Notes: generated by a model not told the origin, from the letters alone. A stretch of 61,281 nucleotides of DNA from Seohaeicola saemankumensis (GCF_020171285.1 NZ_JAIUZI010000018.1:1-61281); one strand, 5' to 3'; shown: positions 24,238 to 33,734, counted from the first letter of the stretch. A program made the numbers and translations.

Positions 24238-25827
24238 TCAGTGCCGGAAGTGACGCATGCCGGTGAACACCATCGCCAACCCGGCCTCGTCCGCGGCTTC
24301 GATCACCTCGTTGTCGCGCATCGACCCGCCCGGCTGGATCACCGCCGTCGCGCCCGCGGCGGCGGCTTCGAGAAGCCCGTCGGCAAAGGGGAAGAACGCG
24401 TCGGAGGCCACGACCGAACCCTTGGCGAGGCTTTCCGGCAGGCCCAGCACGTCTGCCATGCGCTGCGCCTTGATCGCCGCGATGTTGGCGCTGTCCACGC
24501 GGCTCATCTGGCCGGCGCCGACACCCACGGTGGCCCCATCACGGACATAGACGATGGCGTTGGACTTGACGTGCTTGGCGACTTTCCAGGCGAACAGAAG
24601 GTCGCTGAGTTCCCGATCCGACGGCGCGCGTTTGGTCACCACCTTGAGATCATCCAGCGAGATATGGCCGTTGTCCTTGTCCTGCATCAGGAACCCGCCC
24701 GAGACCTGGCGGATGGTCATCGCCGCTGTCAGCGGGTCGGCCAGGCCGCCGGTGGTCAGCAGGCGCAGGTTCTTCTTGGCGGCAAAGATCTCGCGCGCGG
24801 CGTCATCGGCATCGGGGGCGATCACGACCTCGGTAAAGATGCCGGTGATTTCCTCGGCGGTGGCCGCGTCCAGCGGCTGGTTTAGCGCGATGATGCCGCC
24901 GAATGCGCTGGTCCGGTCACAGTCGAAGGCGCGCGCATAGGCGTCTTTCAGGGTCGCGCCGGTGGCGACGCCACAGGGGTTGGCATGTTTGATGATCGCG
25001 CAGGCCGGACCGTTTTCCGGGGCGAATTCGCTGACCAGTTCAAAGGCCGCATCGGTATCGTTGATGTTGTTGTAGGACAGTTCCTTGCCCTGATGCTGGG
25101 TCGCGGTGGCGACGCCGGGGCGGGCGCTGCCGTCGGTGTAGAACGACGCCTGCTGGTGCGGGTTCTCGCCATAGCGCAGGGTTTGCGCCAGCGTGCCGGC
25201 CACAGTGCGGCGGCGCGGCGCCAGATCGCCCTGCTGCGCCGCCATCCAGCCGGACACGGCCGCGTCATAGGCGGCGGTGCGCGAATAGGCGGTCATCGCC
25301 AGCTTCTGCCGGAAGGCCAGCGTCGTTGCACCCTGGTTCGCCTCGAGCTCGGCCAGCAGCGGCGCATAATCCTCGACATCGACCACCACGTTGACAAAGC
25401 TGTGGTTCTTGGCCGCCGCTCGGATCATCGCCGGGCCGCCGATGTCGATGTTTTCGATGCAGGTGTCGTAGTCCGCGCCCTTGGCCACGGTTGCCTCGAA
25501 GGGATAGAGGTTGACCACCAGCAGATCGATGCCGCCGATCCCGTGTTCCTGCATCGCCGCCACGTGATCGGCGTTGTCGCGCAGGGCCAGCAGGCCGCCG
25601 TGCACCTTGGGGTGAAGGGTCTTGACCCGGCCATCCATCATCTCGGGGAAGCCGGTGACCTCGGCCACGTCAATCACGGTCAGACCGGCGTCGCGCAGCG
25701 CCTTGGCGGTGCCGCCGGTGCTCAGCAGCTCGACCCCGCGCGCGGCCAGCGCCTGCCCCAGTTCGGCCAGCCCGGTCTTGTCGGAAACGGAAAGCAGCGC
25801 GCGTTGCACGGTATGGAGGTTGGTCAT
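24238..25827 (-). CDS. purH: bifunctional AICAR transformylase / IMP cyclohydrolase
   Basis: A 529-residue enzyme catalysing the last two steps of IMP synthesis. The N-terminal MGS-like cyclohydrolase domain (to about 200) includes LLSTGGTAKALRDAG and GRVKTLHPKVHGG. The C-terminal transformylase domain includes IIKHANPCG, TSAFGGIIA and DAFFPFADG. ATG 25827 follows AAGGA; an in-frame extension upstream to 25935 has no family support. It leads a run with lspA, DUF3035 and the M16 genes. Confidence 0.97.
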   Translation of the reverse strand: MTNLHTVQRALLSVSDKTGLAELGQALAARGVELLSTGGTAKALRDAGLTVIDVAEVTGFPEMMDGRVKTLHPKVHGGLLALRDNADHVAAMQEHGIGGIDLLVVNLYPFEATVAKGADYDTCIENIDIGGPAMIRAAAKNHSFVNVVVDVEDYAPLLAELEANQGATTLAFRQKLAMTAYSRTAAYDAAVSGWMAAQQGDLAPRRRTVAGTLAQTLRYGENPHQQASFYTDGSARPGVATATQHQGKELSYNNINDTDAAFELVSEFAPENGPACAIIKHANPCGVATGATLKDAYARAFDCDRTSAFGGIIALNQPLDAATAEEITGIFTEVVIAPDADDAAREIFAAKKNLRLLTTGGLADPLTAAMTIRQVSGGFLMQDKDNGHISLDDLKVVTKRAPSDRELSDLLFAWKVAKHVKSNAIVYVRDGATVGVGAGQMSRVDSANIAAIKAQRMADVLGLPESLAKGSVVASDAFFPFADGLLEAAAAGATAVIQPGGSMRDNEVIEAADEAGLAMVFTGMRHFRH

Positions 25828-25958
25828 GATCACGTCCTTGGGTCGTATGAGGTGGCGGATTGCAGAAGTTGAGCGCGGCATAATCCAAATGTCGCCGGGA
25901 TAGAACACCCGTTTTGCCGCGCCCCGCCGGATCACGGGACCCCGCCCCCGGCGCCGCC

Positions 25959-26005
25959 CAAAATTCTTTCAAAGAATTTTGCCAAGAATTTTCGAAAAAT
26001 TCTTG
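25959..26005. repeat. twin-hairpin element, copy 2
   Basis: The first hairpin (25959-25981) has arms CAAAATTCTT and AAGAATTTTG with loop TCA. The second (25983-26005) has arms CAAGAATTTT and AAAATTCTTG with loop CGA, after a 1-nt spacer. It lies 24 nt downstream of the heparinase-like gene stop on the minus strand and upstream of purH. Confidence 0.85.
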
Positions 26006-26028
26006 TCCCCGTCCGGTGTCAGGCCGGG

Positions 26029-27771
26029 TTACCTGAGAAAATCGTCGTCATCGCGGCTGAGATCACGCACGGCGACTGCGGTATCCTGCGCCTTGCTCAG
26101 CGTCCAGCGGACCCTCGTGGCATAGTCCATCGCCCGGCCGGACAGCACGATCTGCCGGCTGGCGCGCGGTTTCAGGCGCCCGGTTTCGAGGTAGACGCCG
26201 GGCTCCAGTGCCAGTTTGCATTTGCCGTCGTGGCGAAACACCCAGATCTCGCCGCTTTTCAGCGCCATCGACACCGCCGCGCCGCCCAGATCCAGCGCCG
26301 CGTCCACATCCGGGTGCAGATGCAACCGGATGTCGAAACCGACGCCGGACAGAACGGTGGCATCCATCGCCTTGTCGAATCGGCGCTTGGCCTGATCTTC
26401 CATCGCCAGCAGCATGTCCTCGCCCGCCAGGCCGCGCCCGTCATAGCTCAGCTCGAGCGTACGGGCGTGGGTCAGGCCAAAGTTGCGCTCATACCCATCG
26501 TGGCCACCCTGGAACCGAAACCCGTCGGTGATTTCGGACAGCTCGATCGGCACGTGCCGGGGGCCGTCCACCAGCATCTCGACCCCGGTGCCGCGCGCCG
26601 GATCGGTCAGACGGGCGCTGGAATACCCATCGAGGCACAGGGTCGAATGCGACGGCGTGGCCCGACCCGCACGGCGCCATTCGACCCCGAATGACGCGCC
26701 CGAGCCGCAATTCACGATCAGCGGCCGCCGGCCAGAGGTCAGTTCGAAGGCCAGTGTGGAGGCATGGGCATTGCCCGAGGCCGCCCCGCCCGGAGGCGGG
26801 CTGGCGTCGATGATGACGCTGGTGCGCCGGGCGGACAGCCGGGCATAGCCCATGGCCAGGCCGTCGGCGTGGCGTTCCCGCACGTGGCTGGCTGCCAGGG
26901 CGTGATCCAACCGCCCTTCCAGCCCGCGCCCGCCGCCGTGGAACCGCGCCAGACCGCCGTCAGCGTGGCGCAGCGTGCGCAGGCTGGGGGCAATGCGTTC
27001 GACCGCGCCGTTGTGCGCGTGCGAGGTGCCCCGGCCCGCCTCGTGCAGCGCGGCCCCGGCCCAGGTCAGCAGGGTGAAGACCTCGAGCAGTTCCTCGGGG
27101 TTGCGCGTCGGCAGGCCACCCTGGCTGTCGATCTGGCTTTCGCATTCGGCGGCAAGCGCACGGACCGCCGGATCGGCGAGATCCTCCTTGCCCTCCAGCG
27201 ACAGCCCGGCATAGATCAGCCCGGTCAGCGCCTCGAAGCGGGGCAGGCCCGGCGGCGCGCCCTGCCAGCGTTTCGACAGGAACCACGTTTGTTGCGACAG
27301 GGCGCGGAAGAAGGCTTCGCTCTGTTCCCGTTCCTGCCCCCGAAGCAGGAAGATCGCATGATTGATCCAGCGGATCAGGCGCCGTCCGGCCAGTTCCGGG
27401 GTCCACCCCGGCCCGGTGCCGTTGCCATGTTCCGCGATCCAGCCCCACAGCCAGGCCTGCGCTTTTTGCCGCGCCGCCAGATCGCCCACCGCCGCCAGAT
27501 CGTCGAGCCAGGCAAAGCCGTGCCGTTCGGCGTCAAAGGCCGCATTGGGCGCGGTGACGTCCCACAGGCCGGTGTCCTTGGATTCGATCAGATACCCGGC
27601 GAACAGAAGGTTGCCCGCGATCAGCTGCCGCCCACGGGCAAAGCTGCCGACCGTGCGCGGCTCGGGCTGCGACACGAAACCGGTCGCGCCGCGCTGACGC
27701 CGGCTGAGCCGGGCAAACAGCCGGTTCAGGGCCCGCGATCCGCGGCTGGCCATCGGGTTTGGACTGGACAT
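26029..27771 (-). CDS. heparinase II/III family protein
   Basis: A 580-residue protein with an N-terminal alpha/alpha toroid-like half and a C-terminal heparinase II/III domain (IVNCGSGASFGVEWRRAGRATPSHSTL, then a beta-sandwich). Known family members cleave acidic polysaccharides by beta-elimination, but this alphaproteobacterial subgroup, found between rsmB and purH, has no defined substrate. No signal peptide is evident at ATG 27771, which is odd for a polysaccharide lyase and hints at a cytoplasmic or unusual role. An upstream in-frame extension to 27813 is poorly supported. Confidence 0.85.
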   Translation of the reverse strand: MSSPNPMASRGSRALNRLFARLSRRQRGATGFVSQPEPRTVGSFARGRQLIAGNLLFAGYLIESKDTGLWDVTAPNAAFDAERHGFAWLDDLAAVGDLAARQKAQAWLWGWIAEHGNGTGPGWTPELAGRRLIRWINHAIFLLRGQEREQSEAFFRALSQQTWFLSKRWQGAPPGLPRFEALTGLIYAGLSLEGKEDLADPAVRALAAECESQIDSQGGLPTRNPEELLEVFTLLTWAGAALHEAGRGTSHAHNGAVERIAPSLRTLRHADGGLARFHGGGRGLEGRLDHALAASHVRERHADGLAMGYARLSARRTSVIIDASPPPGGAASGNAHASTLAFELTSGRRPLIVNCGSGASFGVEWRRAGRATPSHSTLCLDGYSSARLTDPARGTGVEMLVDGPRHVPIELSEITDGFRFQGGHDGYERNFGLTHARTLELSYDGRGLAGEDMLLAMEDQAKRRFDKAMDATVLSGVGFDIRLHLHPDVDAALDLGGAAVSMALKSGEIWVFRHDGKCKLALEPGVYLETGRLKPRASRQIVLSGRAMDYATRVRWTLSKAQDTAVAVRDLSRDDDDFLR

Positions 27772-27862
27772 ATGCTCTGCCTCATACGCTCTTTGGCGTT
27801 TTGGCCGGAGCATAACCCGGAGTGGCGCTCAAGTCACCGCAGAAACCGGGGCGAAGGCCGTT

Positions 27863-29137
27863 TCAGGCGGCTTTGCGCAGGCAGGCGATGTAAAACCCGT
27901 CCATTCCGCCCAGATCCGGCCAGTAGTCGGGCCGCAGGCGCAGGCCGCCTTCCTGTGTGATCCAGGCCGGGCCGATACCGGGCCGGTCGAGTGCCGCGCG
28001 ATCAACGGACATGTCGGGAAACATCCCGAGCGCCTCCTCGATCTGGACCTCGCCTTCGTCCGGCAGCAAGGAGCAGGTGCAATAGACCATACGCCCGCCG
28101 GGTTTCAGCAGGGTCCAGGCGTGGGCGAGCATCCGGGTCTGCAGTTCGATCAACGCGCCGAATTCGGACCCGTCCTTGGCATGTGGCAGATCGGGGTGGC
28201 GGCGGATGGTGCCGGTGGCCGAACAGGGCGCATCGAGCAGAATGGCGTCATAGGTGCCGGCGTGCTCCAGCGCATCCCCCTCGGCGACCTCTGCGGTCAG
28301 CCCGGTGCGGGCCAGATTCTCGGCCACGCGGGCGAGTCGTCCGGAGGAAATGTCGAGCGCGGTGACCCTGGCCCCCGCAGCGGCCAGTTGCAGCGTCTTG
28401 CCTCCGGGGGCGGCGCACATATCGAGGATGGTTTCTTGCGGCTGCGGGTCCAGAATGCGGGCGGGCATGGCTGCGGCGGCGTCCTGGACCCACCAATCCC
28501 CTTCCGAATAGCCCGGCAGGGTCGAGACCTGGCCGGCGTCCTGCAGCCTGAGCGACCCGGTCGGCAACAGAGCCGCGCCGGGCACATCGGGGGCCGCATC
28601 CGAAGCGGGCCGCGTTTTCGGGGTGAGATCCAGCGGCGCACCAGCGAAATGCGCCGCCTCCATCGCGGCGACGGCCTGAGTGCCCCAGGCCTGAACCAGC
28701 GGGGCGCGCAGCCATTTCGGCAAGCGTGGCACCCGCAGGCGGTCCCAGTCCTCGGGCTTTGCGGCGATCTTGCGCAGGACCGCATTCACCAGCCCCTTGA
28801 GCTGGGCGTGGCGGCGGGATTTCGAGACGATACCGACCAGCGCATTGACCACCCCGTGCGCGGCCTCGCCCTGGCAAAGCTCGACCGTGCCGAGCCGCAA
28901 CGCGTTCAGCACGCTGAGCGGCGGCGCCTTGCGCAGGTGCGGTTTCAGCAGGCGGTCGGCCCGTTCCAGACCGCGCAGGGTCTGCAGCGCCAGCCGCTGT
29001 GCCCGGGCGCGGTCGGGCGGGTCGAGCCGGTCGAGGGCGCCGGCGGCGAGGCATTCGGACATCAGGCGCCCTTCGCCCAGAACCTGGTCGAGCAGGTAGA
29101 TCGCGCTTTGGCGTGCGGCGGTTGCGGTATCTGCCAT
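27863..29137 (-). CDS. rsmB: 16S rRNA (cytosine-C5)-methyltransferase, RsmB/NusB-domain type
   Basis: A 424-residue RNA m5C methyltransferase. The N-terminus (about 8-130) is a NusB-like RNA-binding domain and the C-terminal half a Rossmann methyltransferase. It has the SAM motif CAAPGGKT (241-248), LDAPCSATGT (Cys305) and VYCTCSLLPDEGE (Cys353/Cys355), the two-cysteine chemistry of this class. E. coli RsmB modifies C967. ATG 29137 is used; an extension to 29188 is weak. Divergent from sdhAF4. Confidence 0.92.
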   Translation of the reverse strand: MADTATAARQSAIYLLDQVLGEGRLMSECLAAGALDRLDPPDRARAQRLALQTLRGLERADRLLKPHLRKAPPLSVLNALRLGTVELCQGEAAHGVVNALVGIVSKSRRHAQLKGLVNAVLRKIAAKPEDWDRLRVPRLPKWLRAPLVQAWGTQAVAAMEAAHFAGAPLDLTPKTRPASDAAPDVPGAALLPTGSLRLQDAGQVSTLPGYSEGDWWVQDAAAAMPARILDPQPQETILDMCAAPGGKTLQLAAAGARVTALDISSGRLARVAENLARTGLTAEVAEGDALEHAGTYDAILLDAPCSATGTIRRHPDLPHAKDGSEFGALIELQTRMLAHAWTLLKPGGRMVYCTCSLLPDEGEVQIEEALGMFPDMSVDRAALDRPGIGPAWITQEGGLRLRPDYWPDLGGMDGFYIACLRKAA

Positions 29138-29212
29138 GGTATGGCCCCCTCGTGCGGCTTGCCCAAACGGGCCGGGCGCGTATATCACGGGTGAGACCGA
29201 AAGGAACCTGGC

Positions 29213-29398
29213 ATGAGTGAGACCGAGACCCGGAAGGATCTGCCGCCAGCCGCGCTGCGAGCGCTGGCGGAAGCGGAAGAGCGGCGCAAGGCCGCCAAGG
29301 ATGCCGCGCCCCTGCCCAAGGAGCTGGGGGGGCGTGACGGGCCCGACCCCGCGCGCTATGGCGACTGGGAGAAAAAGGGCATCGCCATCGACTTTTGA
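29213..29398 (+). CDS. DUF1674 protein, succinate dehydrogenase assembly factor 4 homologue
   Basis: A 61-residue protein ending in the hallmark GGRDGPDPARYGDWEKKGIAIDF region (residues 39-61) of the DUF1674/SDHAF4 family. Eukaryotic SDHAF4 binds flavinylated SdhA and promotes assembly of complex II. The N-terminal half is a charged helix without conservation. It starts behind AAGGAACCTGGC and is divergent from rsmB. No sdh genes are in the window. Confidence 0.9.
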   Translation: MSETETRKDLPPAALRALAEAEERRKAAKDAAPLPKELGGRDGPDPARYGDWEKKGIAIDF

Positions 29399-29842
29399 GC
29401 GGTGTTTCGGATCGGCTGCGCCGATCCGACCGGGGGGGGGGCCAGCCCCCCGCCACCCCCCGTGCCCACTGCCCCTGATTTATGTGCGATCAGAAAGAAG
29501 CGCGGGCTGGATTCGGGACAAGGGATGCGCGGCATCCGGCCACTCGGGCGGGATGCGCAACCGGTTGGCACCGCTGGCTGGCACCGGGTCGGAAAGATCC
29601 GGCGGCGCGAATTGGACCGCGATCGGGGGTAATTCGATCAGAGCGAAATGGCTTTTGCCTGCGGTGTCGGCGTGGAACCGCCCGCAGGATATTGAGGGCA
29701 TGGCGTCCTCTCCGGGACCGGGCCGGGGGCGGAAACCGAGGCGAAGGAACCGCGCAGTATGGGGCCGCTGCCCTGCCCGCCTCGTGGCGAGCCAGCACCA
29801 CATGCGCCGGGTCCGTGCGGCGCGTCTGAGACCTGCGGTGGC
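29399..29842. other. gene-free convergent region with hairpins
   Basis: This 444-nt stretch lies between the convergent sdhAF4 and dapB genes. It holds a hairpin with arms TCGGATCGG and CCGATCCGA (29407-29429), followed directly by a G10 tract that can pair with the next C-run (GGGGGGC with GCCCCCC). The remainder has no ORF with coding character, no recognisable RNA gene and no homology I can name. A decayed gene is possible but not visible. Confidence 0.6.
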
Positions 29843-30652
29843 TTAGAAGCCCAGCACGTCGGCCATGTCGTATTCGCCCGGCGCCTTGCCCTGGCCCCAG
29901 AGCGCGGCCTTGAGCGCGCCACGGGCGAAGATGGCGCGGTCCGTGGCCATGTGGCGCAAAACTATGCGCTCTCCGGCCCCGGCAAAGAGCACGTCATGTT
30001 CGCCGACGATGTCGCCGCCGCGAATCGCGGTGAAGCCGATGTCGCCCTTGGTGCGGGCGCCTGTGATGCCATCGCGGCCGCGGTCGGCCACGTCCGTAAG
30101 TGCCACGCCGCGCCCTTCGGCCGCCGCCTCGCCCAGCATCAGCGCGGTGCCGGAGGGGGCATCGACCTTGTGATGATGGTGTGCCTCGATCACCTCGATG
30201 TCGAAATCGTCATCCAGCGCCTGTGCCACCTTGCGGGTCAGCTGCACCAGCAGGTTCACACCGAGGCTCATGTTGCCGGCGCGGATGATGGTGGCATGGC
30301 GGGCCGCCGGTTTCAGCGCGGCGATGTCTTCTTCGGTCATGCCGGTGGTTCCGATCACATGCACCGCGCGGGCCTGGGCGGCGAGAGCCGCGAATTCGAG
30401 CGTTGCCGCCGGGGCCGTGAAATCGACAATCGCCTGCGCCTTGGCAAAGGCGTCGAGAGGCTGGTCGGTGACGGTGACGCCCAACGCCGGGCCGCCCATG
30501 GCGGTGCCGACGTCCTGACCGACCCAGTCGTGCCCCGGCCGTTCGACCGCGCCGACCAGATGGGCCTTGTCGCTTTCGGTGATGGTGCGGATCAGCATCT
30601 GGCCCATCCGGCCCGAGGCTCCGGTCACGACGATTCCTGGCTTGTGTGTCAT
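29843..30652 (-). CDS. dapB: 4-hydroxy-tetrahydrodipicolinate reductase
   Basis: A 269-residue NAD(P)H-dependent enzyme of the diaminopimelate route to lysine and peptidoglycan. It has VVTGASGRMGQ (8-18), DFTAPAATLEF, the catalytic signature EAHHHHKVDAPSGTAL near 155-170 and a C-terminal Rossmann segment. The length matches the family. Its presence shows that lysine is made by the DAP route, which argues that the saccharopine genes serve breakdown. It is divergent from rbfA. Confidence 0.97.
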   Translation of the reverse strand: MTHKPGIVVTGASGRMGQMLIRTITESDKAHLVGAVERPGHDWVGQDVGTAMGGPALGVTVTDQPLDAFAKAQAIVDFTAPAATLEFAALAAQARAVHVIGTTGMTEEDIAALKPAARHATIIRAGNMSLGVNLLVQLTRKVAQALDDDFDIEVIEAHHHHKVDAPSGTALMLGEAAAEGRGVALTDVADRGRDGITGARTKGDIGFTAIRGGDIVGEHDVLFAGAGERIVLRHMATDRAIFARGALKAALWGQGKAPGEYDMADVLGF

Positions 30653-30740
30653 CCGGCACGTCCTTCTGGCGGTTCAATTCTGTGGTCTACCCGGTCCGGG
30701 CCCGCTTGGCAAAGCGTCGGCGAAGGCGTAGACCAAAGAC

Positions 30741-31136
30741 ATGGCAAAGAACAAGTTTCATGATGGCCCGGGACCGTCGCAGCGTCAGCTGCGCGTCGGC
30801 GAGCTGATCCGCCGGACGCTGTCCGATGTGCTGGCGCGCGGCGATGTGCATGACCCGGACCTGAACCGGCTGTCGATCACCGTGGGCGAGGTGCGCACGT
30901 CGCCCGACCTGCGAATCGCGACGGCCTATGTGCTGCCGCTGGGCGGGCGGGGGCAGGAGGATGTGCTCAAGCTTCTGGCGCGCAACAAGGGCGAACTGCG
31001 CCGCGCGGTATCCAAGAAGCTGGCGTTGAAATTCGCCCCGGATCTGCGGTTCCAGCTGGACGAGACCTTTGACCGGATGGATGACACCCGGCGGATGCTG
31101 TCGCAGGATGATGTGCGGCGGGACCTGGGAGAGTGA
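30741..31136 (+). CDS. rbfA: 30S ribosome-binding factor A
   Basis: A 131-residue KH-like ribosome maturation factor that binds the immature 30S subunit near the 5' end of 16S rRNA. It shows the typical QLRVGELIRRTLSDVLARGD start, the SITVGEVRTSPDLRIATAYVLPL core and FQLDETFDRMDDT C-terminal segment. Its TGA overlaps the GTG start of the next gene. infB, often upstream, is not in this window; truB follows after one extra gene. Confidence 0.96.
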   Translation: MAKNKFHDGPGPSQRQLRVGELIRRTLSDVLARGDVHDPDLNRLSITVGEVRTSPDLRIATAYVLPLGGRGQEDVLKLLARNKGELRRAVSKKLALKFAPDLRFQLDETFDRMDDTRRMLSQDDVRRDLGE

Positions 31137-31864
31137 TCCGCGCCGCCCTGTTATGGCTGGCCGCCCTGGCGGGCCCTGCGATGGCGGTGGAATGCCGCGA
31201 TATCGACCATGACGGCAACCGCTACACGGTGTGCGAGGTCGACGCGGCGGCCGAGGATCTGCGCCTGTTTCTGCGCGACGATCAGGGACAGATCCTGGGA
31301 CAGTTCCACGCGATCGACACCCATCTGCAGGATGACGGGCTGAAGCTGGGGTTCGCCATGAACGCCGGCATGTACCACGACGACCGCGCGCCGGTGGGCC
31401 ATTACGTCGAAGACGGGCACGAAGAGATGCGGGTGGTCACCAGCGCGGGGCCCGGCAACTTTGGCCTCTTGCCCAACGGGGTGTTCTGTATCCGCCCCGG
31501 TCGCGCCGATGTGATCGAAACACTGGCCTTTGTCGCGCAGGCGCCCGGTTGCCGCTTTGCCACCCAGTCCGGGCCGATGCTGGTCATCGACGGGAACCTG
31601 CACCCCAGGTTCCTGCCCGACAGCAACTCGCGCTATGTCCGCAACGGGGTCGGCACCAGCGCGGATGGCACGCGGGCGGTGTTCGCGATTTCGCGGAACG
31701 CGGTGACGTTTCACGAATTCGGACGGCTGTTCCGCGACGGGCTGGGGCTGCCGCAGGCGCTGTACTTTGACGGCAATATTTCCCGGCTGTATGCGCCGGC
31801 GATCCGGCGCAGCGATGCCGGCTTTCCGATGGGGCCGATCGTCGGCGTGGTCGAACAACGCTGA
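31133..31864 (+). CDS. phosphodiester glycosidase family (DUF2233) periplasmic protein
   Basis: A 243-residue NAGPA-like protein with a Sec signal peptide (MIRAALLWLAALAGPAMA). Conserved segments are FAMNAGMYHDD, NFGLLPNGVFC, ATQSGPMLVIDG, RNGVGTSADG and ALYFDGNISRLY, all typical of the NAGPA fold. Mammalian NAGPA removes GlcNAc from a phosphodiester-linked sugar; bacterial substrates are mostly unknown. The start is GTG, overlapping the rbfA stop as GTGA. It lies within the usual rbfA-truB pair, so it may be co-expressed with ribosome maturation genes. Confidence 0.9.
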   Translation: MIRAALLWLAALAGPAMAVECRDIDHDGNRYTVCEVDAAAEDLRLFLRDDQGQILGQFHAIDTHLQDDGLKLGFAMNAGMYHDDRAPVGHYVEDGHEEMRVVTSAGPGNFGLLPNGVFCIRPGRADVIETLAFVAQAPGCRFATQSGPMLVIDGNLHPRFLPDSNSRYVRNGVGTSADGTRAVFAISRNAVTFHEFGRLFRDGLGLPQALYFDGNISRLYAPAIRRSDAGFPMGPIVGVVEQR

Positions 31865-31994
31865 GATCCGTCTGTGGCCAGCGCGAAAAACCACGGCCGC
31901 GCCGGGTCGCCACCACGGTGAAACGCCCCCACTGCCGTTGACAGACCGCGCCCGCTACGGTACCCGGCGCGCCTTGCACTGGGGAAGGTACGAC

Positions 31995-32906
31995 ATGGCA
32001 CGCAAACGCAAGGGGCGCGACGTCTCAGGCTGGCTGGTGGTGGACAAGCCCGCCGGGCTGACCTCGACCGCTGTTGTCAACAAGGTCCGCTGGGCGATGG
32101 AAGCCAAGAAGGCGGGCCATGCCGGCACGCTGGACCCAGCCGCCACCGGCGTTCTGGCCGTGGCCCTGGGCGAAGCGACCAAGACCGTGCCCTATATCAC
32201 CGACGCGCTGAAGGCGTACAGTTTCACCGTGCGGCTGGGGCAGGCCACAAATACCGACGACGCCGAGGGCGAGGTCATCGCGCAAAGCGACCTGCGCCCC
32301 ACGGACGAAGAAATCAAGCAGGCGCTGTCGTCCTTTGTCGGCGACATCGAACAGGTGCCGCCGAAGTTCTCGGCGGTGAAAATCGACGGTCAGCGCGCCT
32401 ACAAGCTGGCCCGCGACGGCGACGACGTGGAACTGGCCGCGCGCCCGCTGTGGGTCGAGGAGCTGGTTCTGACAGGCCGGCCCGACGCCGATCATGTGGA
32501 GCTGGAAATGACCTGTGGCAAGGGCGGCTATGTACGCTCCATCGCTCGTGATCTGGGCGCCGCGCTGGGCTGTTTGGGTCATGTCACGCAGCTGCGCCGG
32601 ATCTGGTCGGGTCCGTTTGACGCCGAAGACGGGCTGAGCCTGGACCAGGTCCAGGAGATGGCCCGGACACCCGAACTGGATGCCCACCTGAAGCCGCTGG
32701 AGGCCGGGCTGCAGGACTTGGCCGAGGTGCGTTGCACCCCCGAGGGCGCGACCCGCCTGCGCAACGGCAACCCCGGTATGGTGCTGGCCTCGGACGTGGA
32801 ATACGGCGACGAATGCTGGGCCTCGCTGGACGGGCGCGCGGTGGCGGTCGGGATCTACAAGGCGGGTGAACTGCATCCCAGCCGGGTGTTCAACCAGGGC
32901 GGCTGA
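31995..32906 (+). CDS. truB: tRNA pseudouridine(55) synthase
   Basis: A 303-residue enzyme forming pseudouridine 55 in the T arm of tRNAs. The motif GHAGTLDPAATGVL holds catalytic Asp47; VPPKFSAVKIDGQRAYKLAR and CGKGGYVRSIARDLG follow, then a C-terminal PUA-like segment. ATG 31995 follows GGAAGG. In most relatives rpsO follows directly, but here 5.5 kb of other genes intervene. Confidence 0.97.
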   Translation: MARKRKGRDVSGWLVVDKPAGLTSTAVVNKVRWAMEAKKAGHAGTLDPAATGVLAVALGEATKTVPYITDALKAYSFTVRLGQATNTDDAEGEVIAQSDLRPTDEEIKQALSSFVGDIEQVPPKFSAVKIDGQRAYKLARDGDDVELAARPLWVEELVLTGRPDADHVELEMTCGKGGYVRSIARDLGAALGCLGHVTQLRRIWSGPFDAEDGLSLDQVQEMARTPELDAHLKPLEAGLQDLAEVRCTPEGATRLRNGNPGMVLASDVEYGDECWASLDGRAVAVGIYKAGELHPSRVFNQGG

Positions 32907-32984
32907 CGTCGGCCACGTGCCGAATCGGTGTGTTTCGTGCTAGGCTGGGAACATTGATTTGAGCATTTTCCCGGAGGCATTGGC

Positions 32985-33734
32985 ATGGCCGACGACGCAT
33001 TCTACCAGTATCTCAAGCTGTTCATGGACTATTTCTCGGTCTGGTCGGTACTGCTGATCGCCGCCCTGATCTGGCTGTTGCGAAATCCCGACAAGATCAA
33101 GGCGCTGCCCAACTACATCGAAAGCGCCAAGATCGGCGACGTCGAACTGAAGCTGCGCAAGCTGGAACAAAAGCTGGAAGAAACCGAAAGTCATGTGAGC
33201 GAACTGGAGCAGGAGAGCGCCCGCCTGAATACGCTCTATGCCGGTTTTGACCCACATGCCCCGGTGCATGAGCTCGAAGTCACCCGCCAGCGCCTGAAGT
33301 CGCTGGCCGGCAACCTGAACGACCTGTCGCCGGTGATGGACGGGCTAAAGCCGGGGGCCGATCCCGAAGATGTCTATGCCGCCGCCGAGATCCTGCGCGC
33401 ACGGCGGGAATTCTCGATGTTTGACGACCTTGTCAGCGCGGTGGACCGCATCGCCTCGGACCCTGTGCTGGAGGGGTTGCGGTACCACACGGTCTGGACG
33501 CTGGCCTCGGCCGTGCACCGGACAGTGATCGCCGCCGTCAAACACTCCGACGTTCCGCAACTGACCGGCGCACAGCTGACCCGCGCGCGGGACGCGATGA
33601 CGAAGCTGTACGACAACCCCCACGTTCAAAACGACAGCCCGGACGCGCCGAACCAGGGCATTCGGGGGCCGTCGAAATACGCGCTGGACTGGATTGACCG
33701 GGGACTGGCCAAATTCGACGCGGCCGAGGACTAA
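32985..33734 (+). CDS. uncharacterised single-pass membrane protein with coiled coil
   Basis: A 249-residue protein I do not recognise. An N-terminal membrane helix (about 15-33, SVWSVLLIAALIWLL) is followed by a charged coiled coil (about 45-85, LKLRKLEQKLEETESHVSELEQE) and a soluble helical domain to the end. The topology suggests a short periplasmic N-terminus and a cytoplasmic body. GGAGG precedes ATG 32985. It may start a separate unit between truB and the minus-strand cytochrome gene. No enzyme motif is seen. Confidence 0.75.
   Translation: MADDAFYQYLKLFMDYFSVWSVLLIAALIWLLRNPDKIKALPNYIESAKIGDVELKLRKLEQKLEETESHVSELEQESARLNTLYAGFDPHAPVHELEVTRQRLKSLAGNLNDLSPVMDGLKPGADPEDVYAAAEILRARREFSMFDDLVSAVDRIASDPVLEGLRYHTVWTLASAVHRTVIAAVKHSDVPQLTGAQLTRARDAMTKLYDNPHVQNDSPDAPNQGIRGPSKYALDWIDRGLAKFDAAED

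Noticed and set aside
29480..29803. ORFs in the sdhAF4-dapB gap
   Set aside because: Several overlapping frames with no ribosome site, no domain and no preferred codon pattern.
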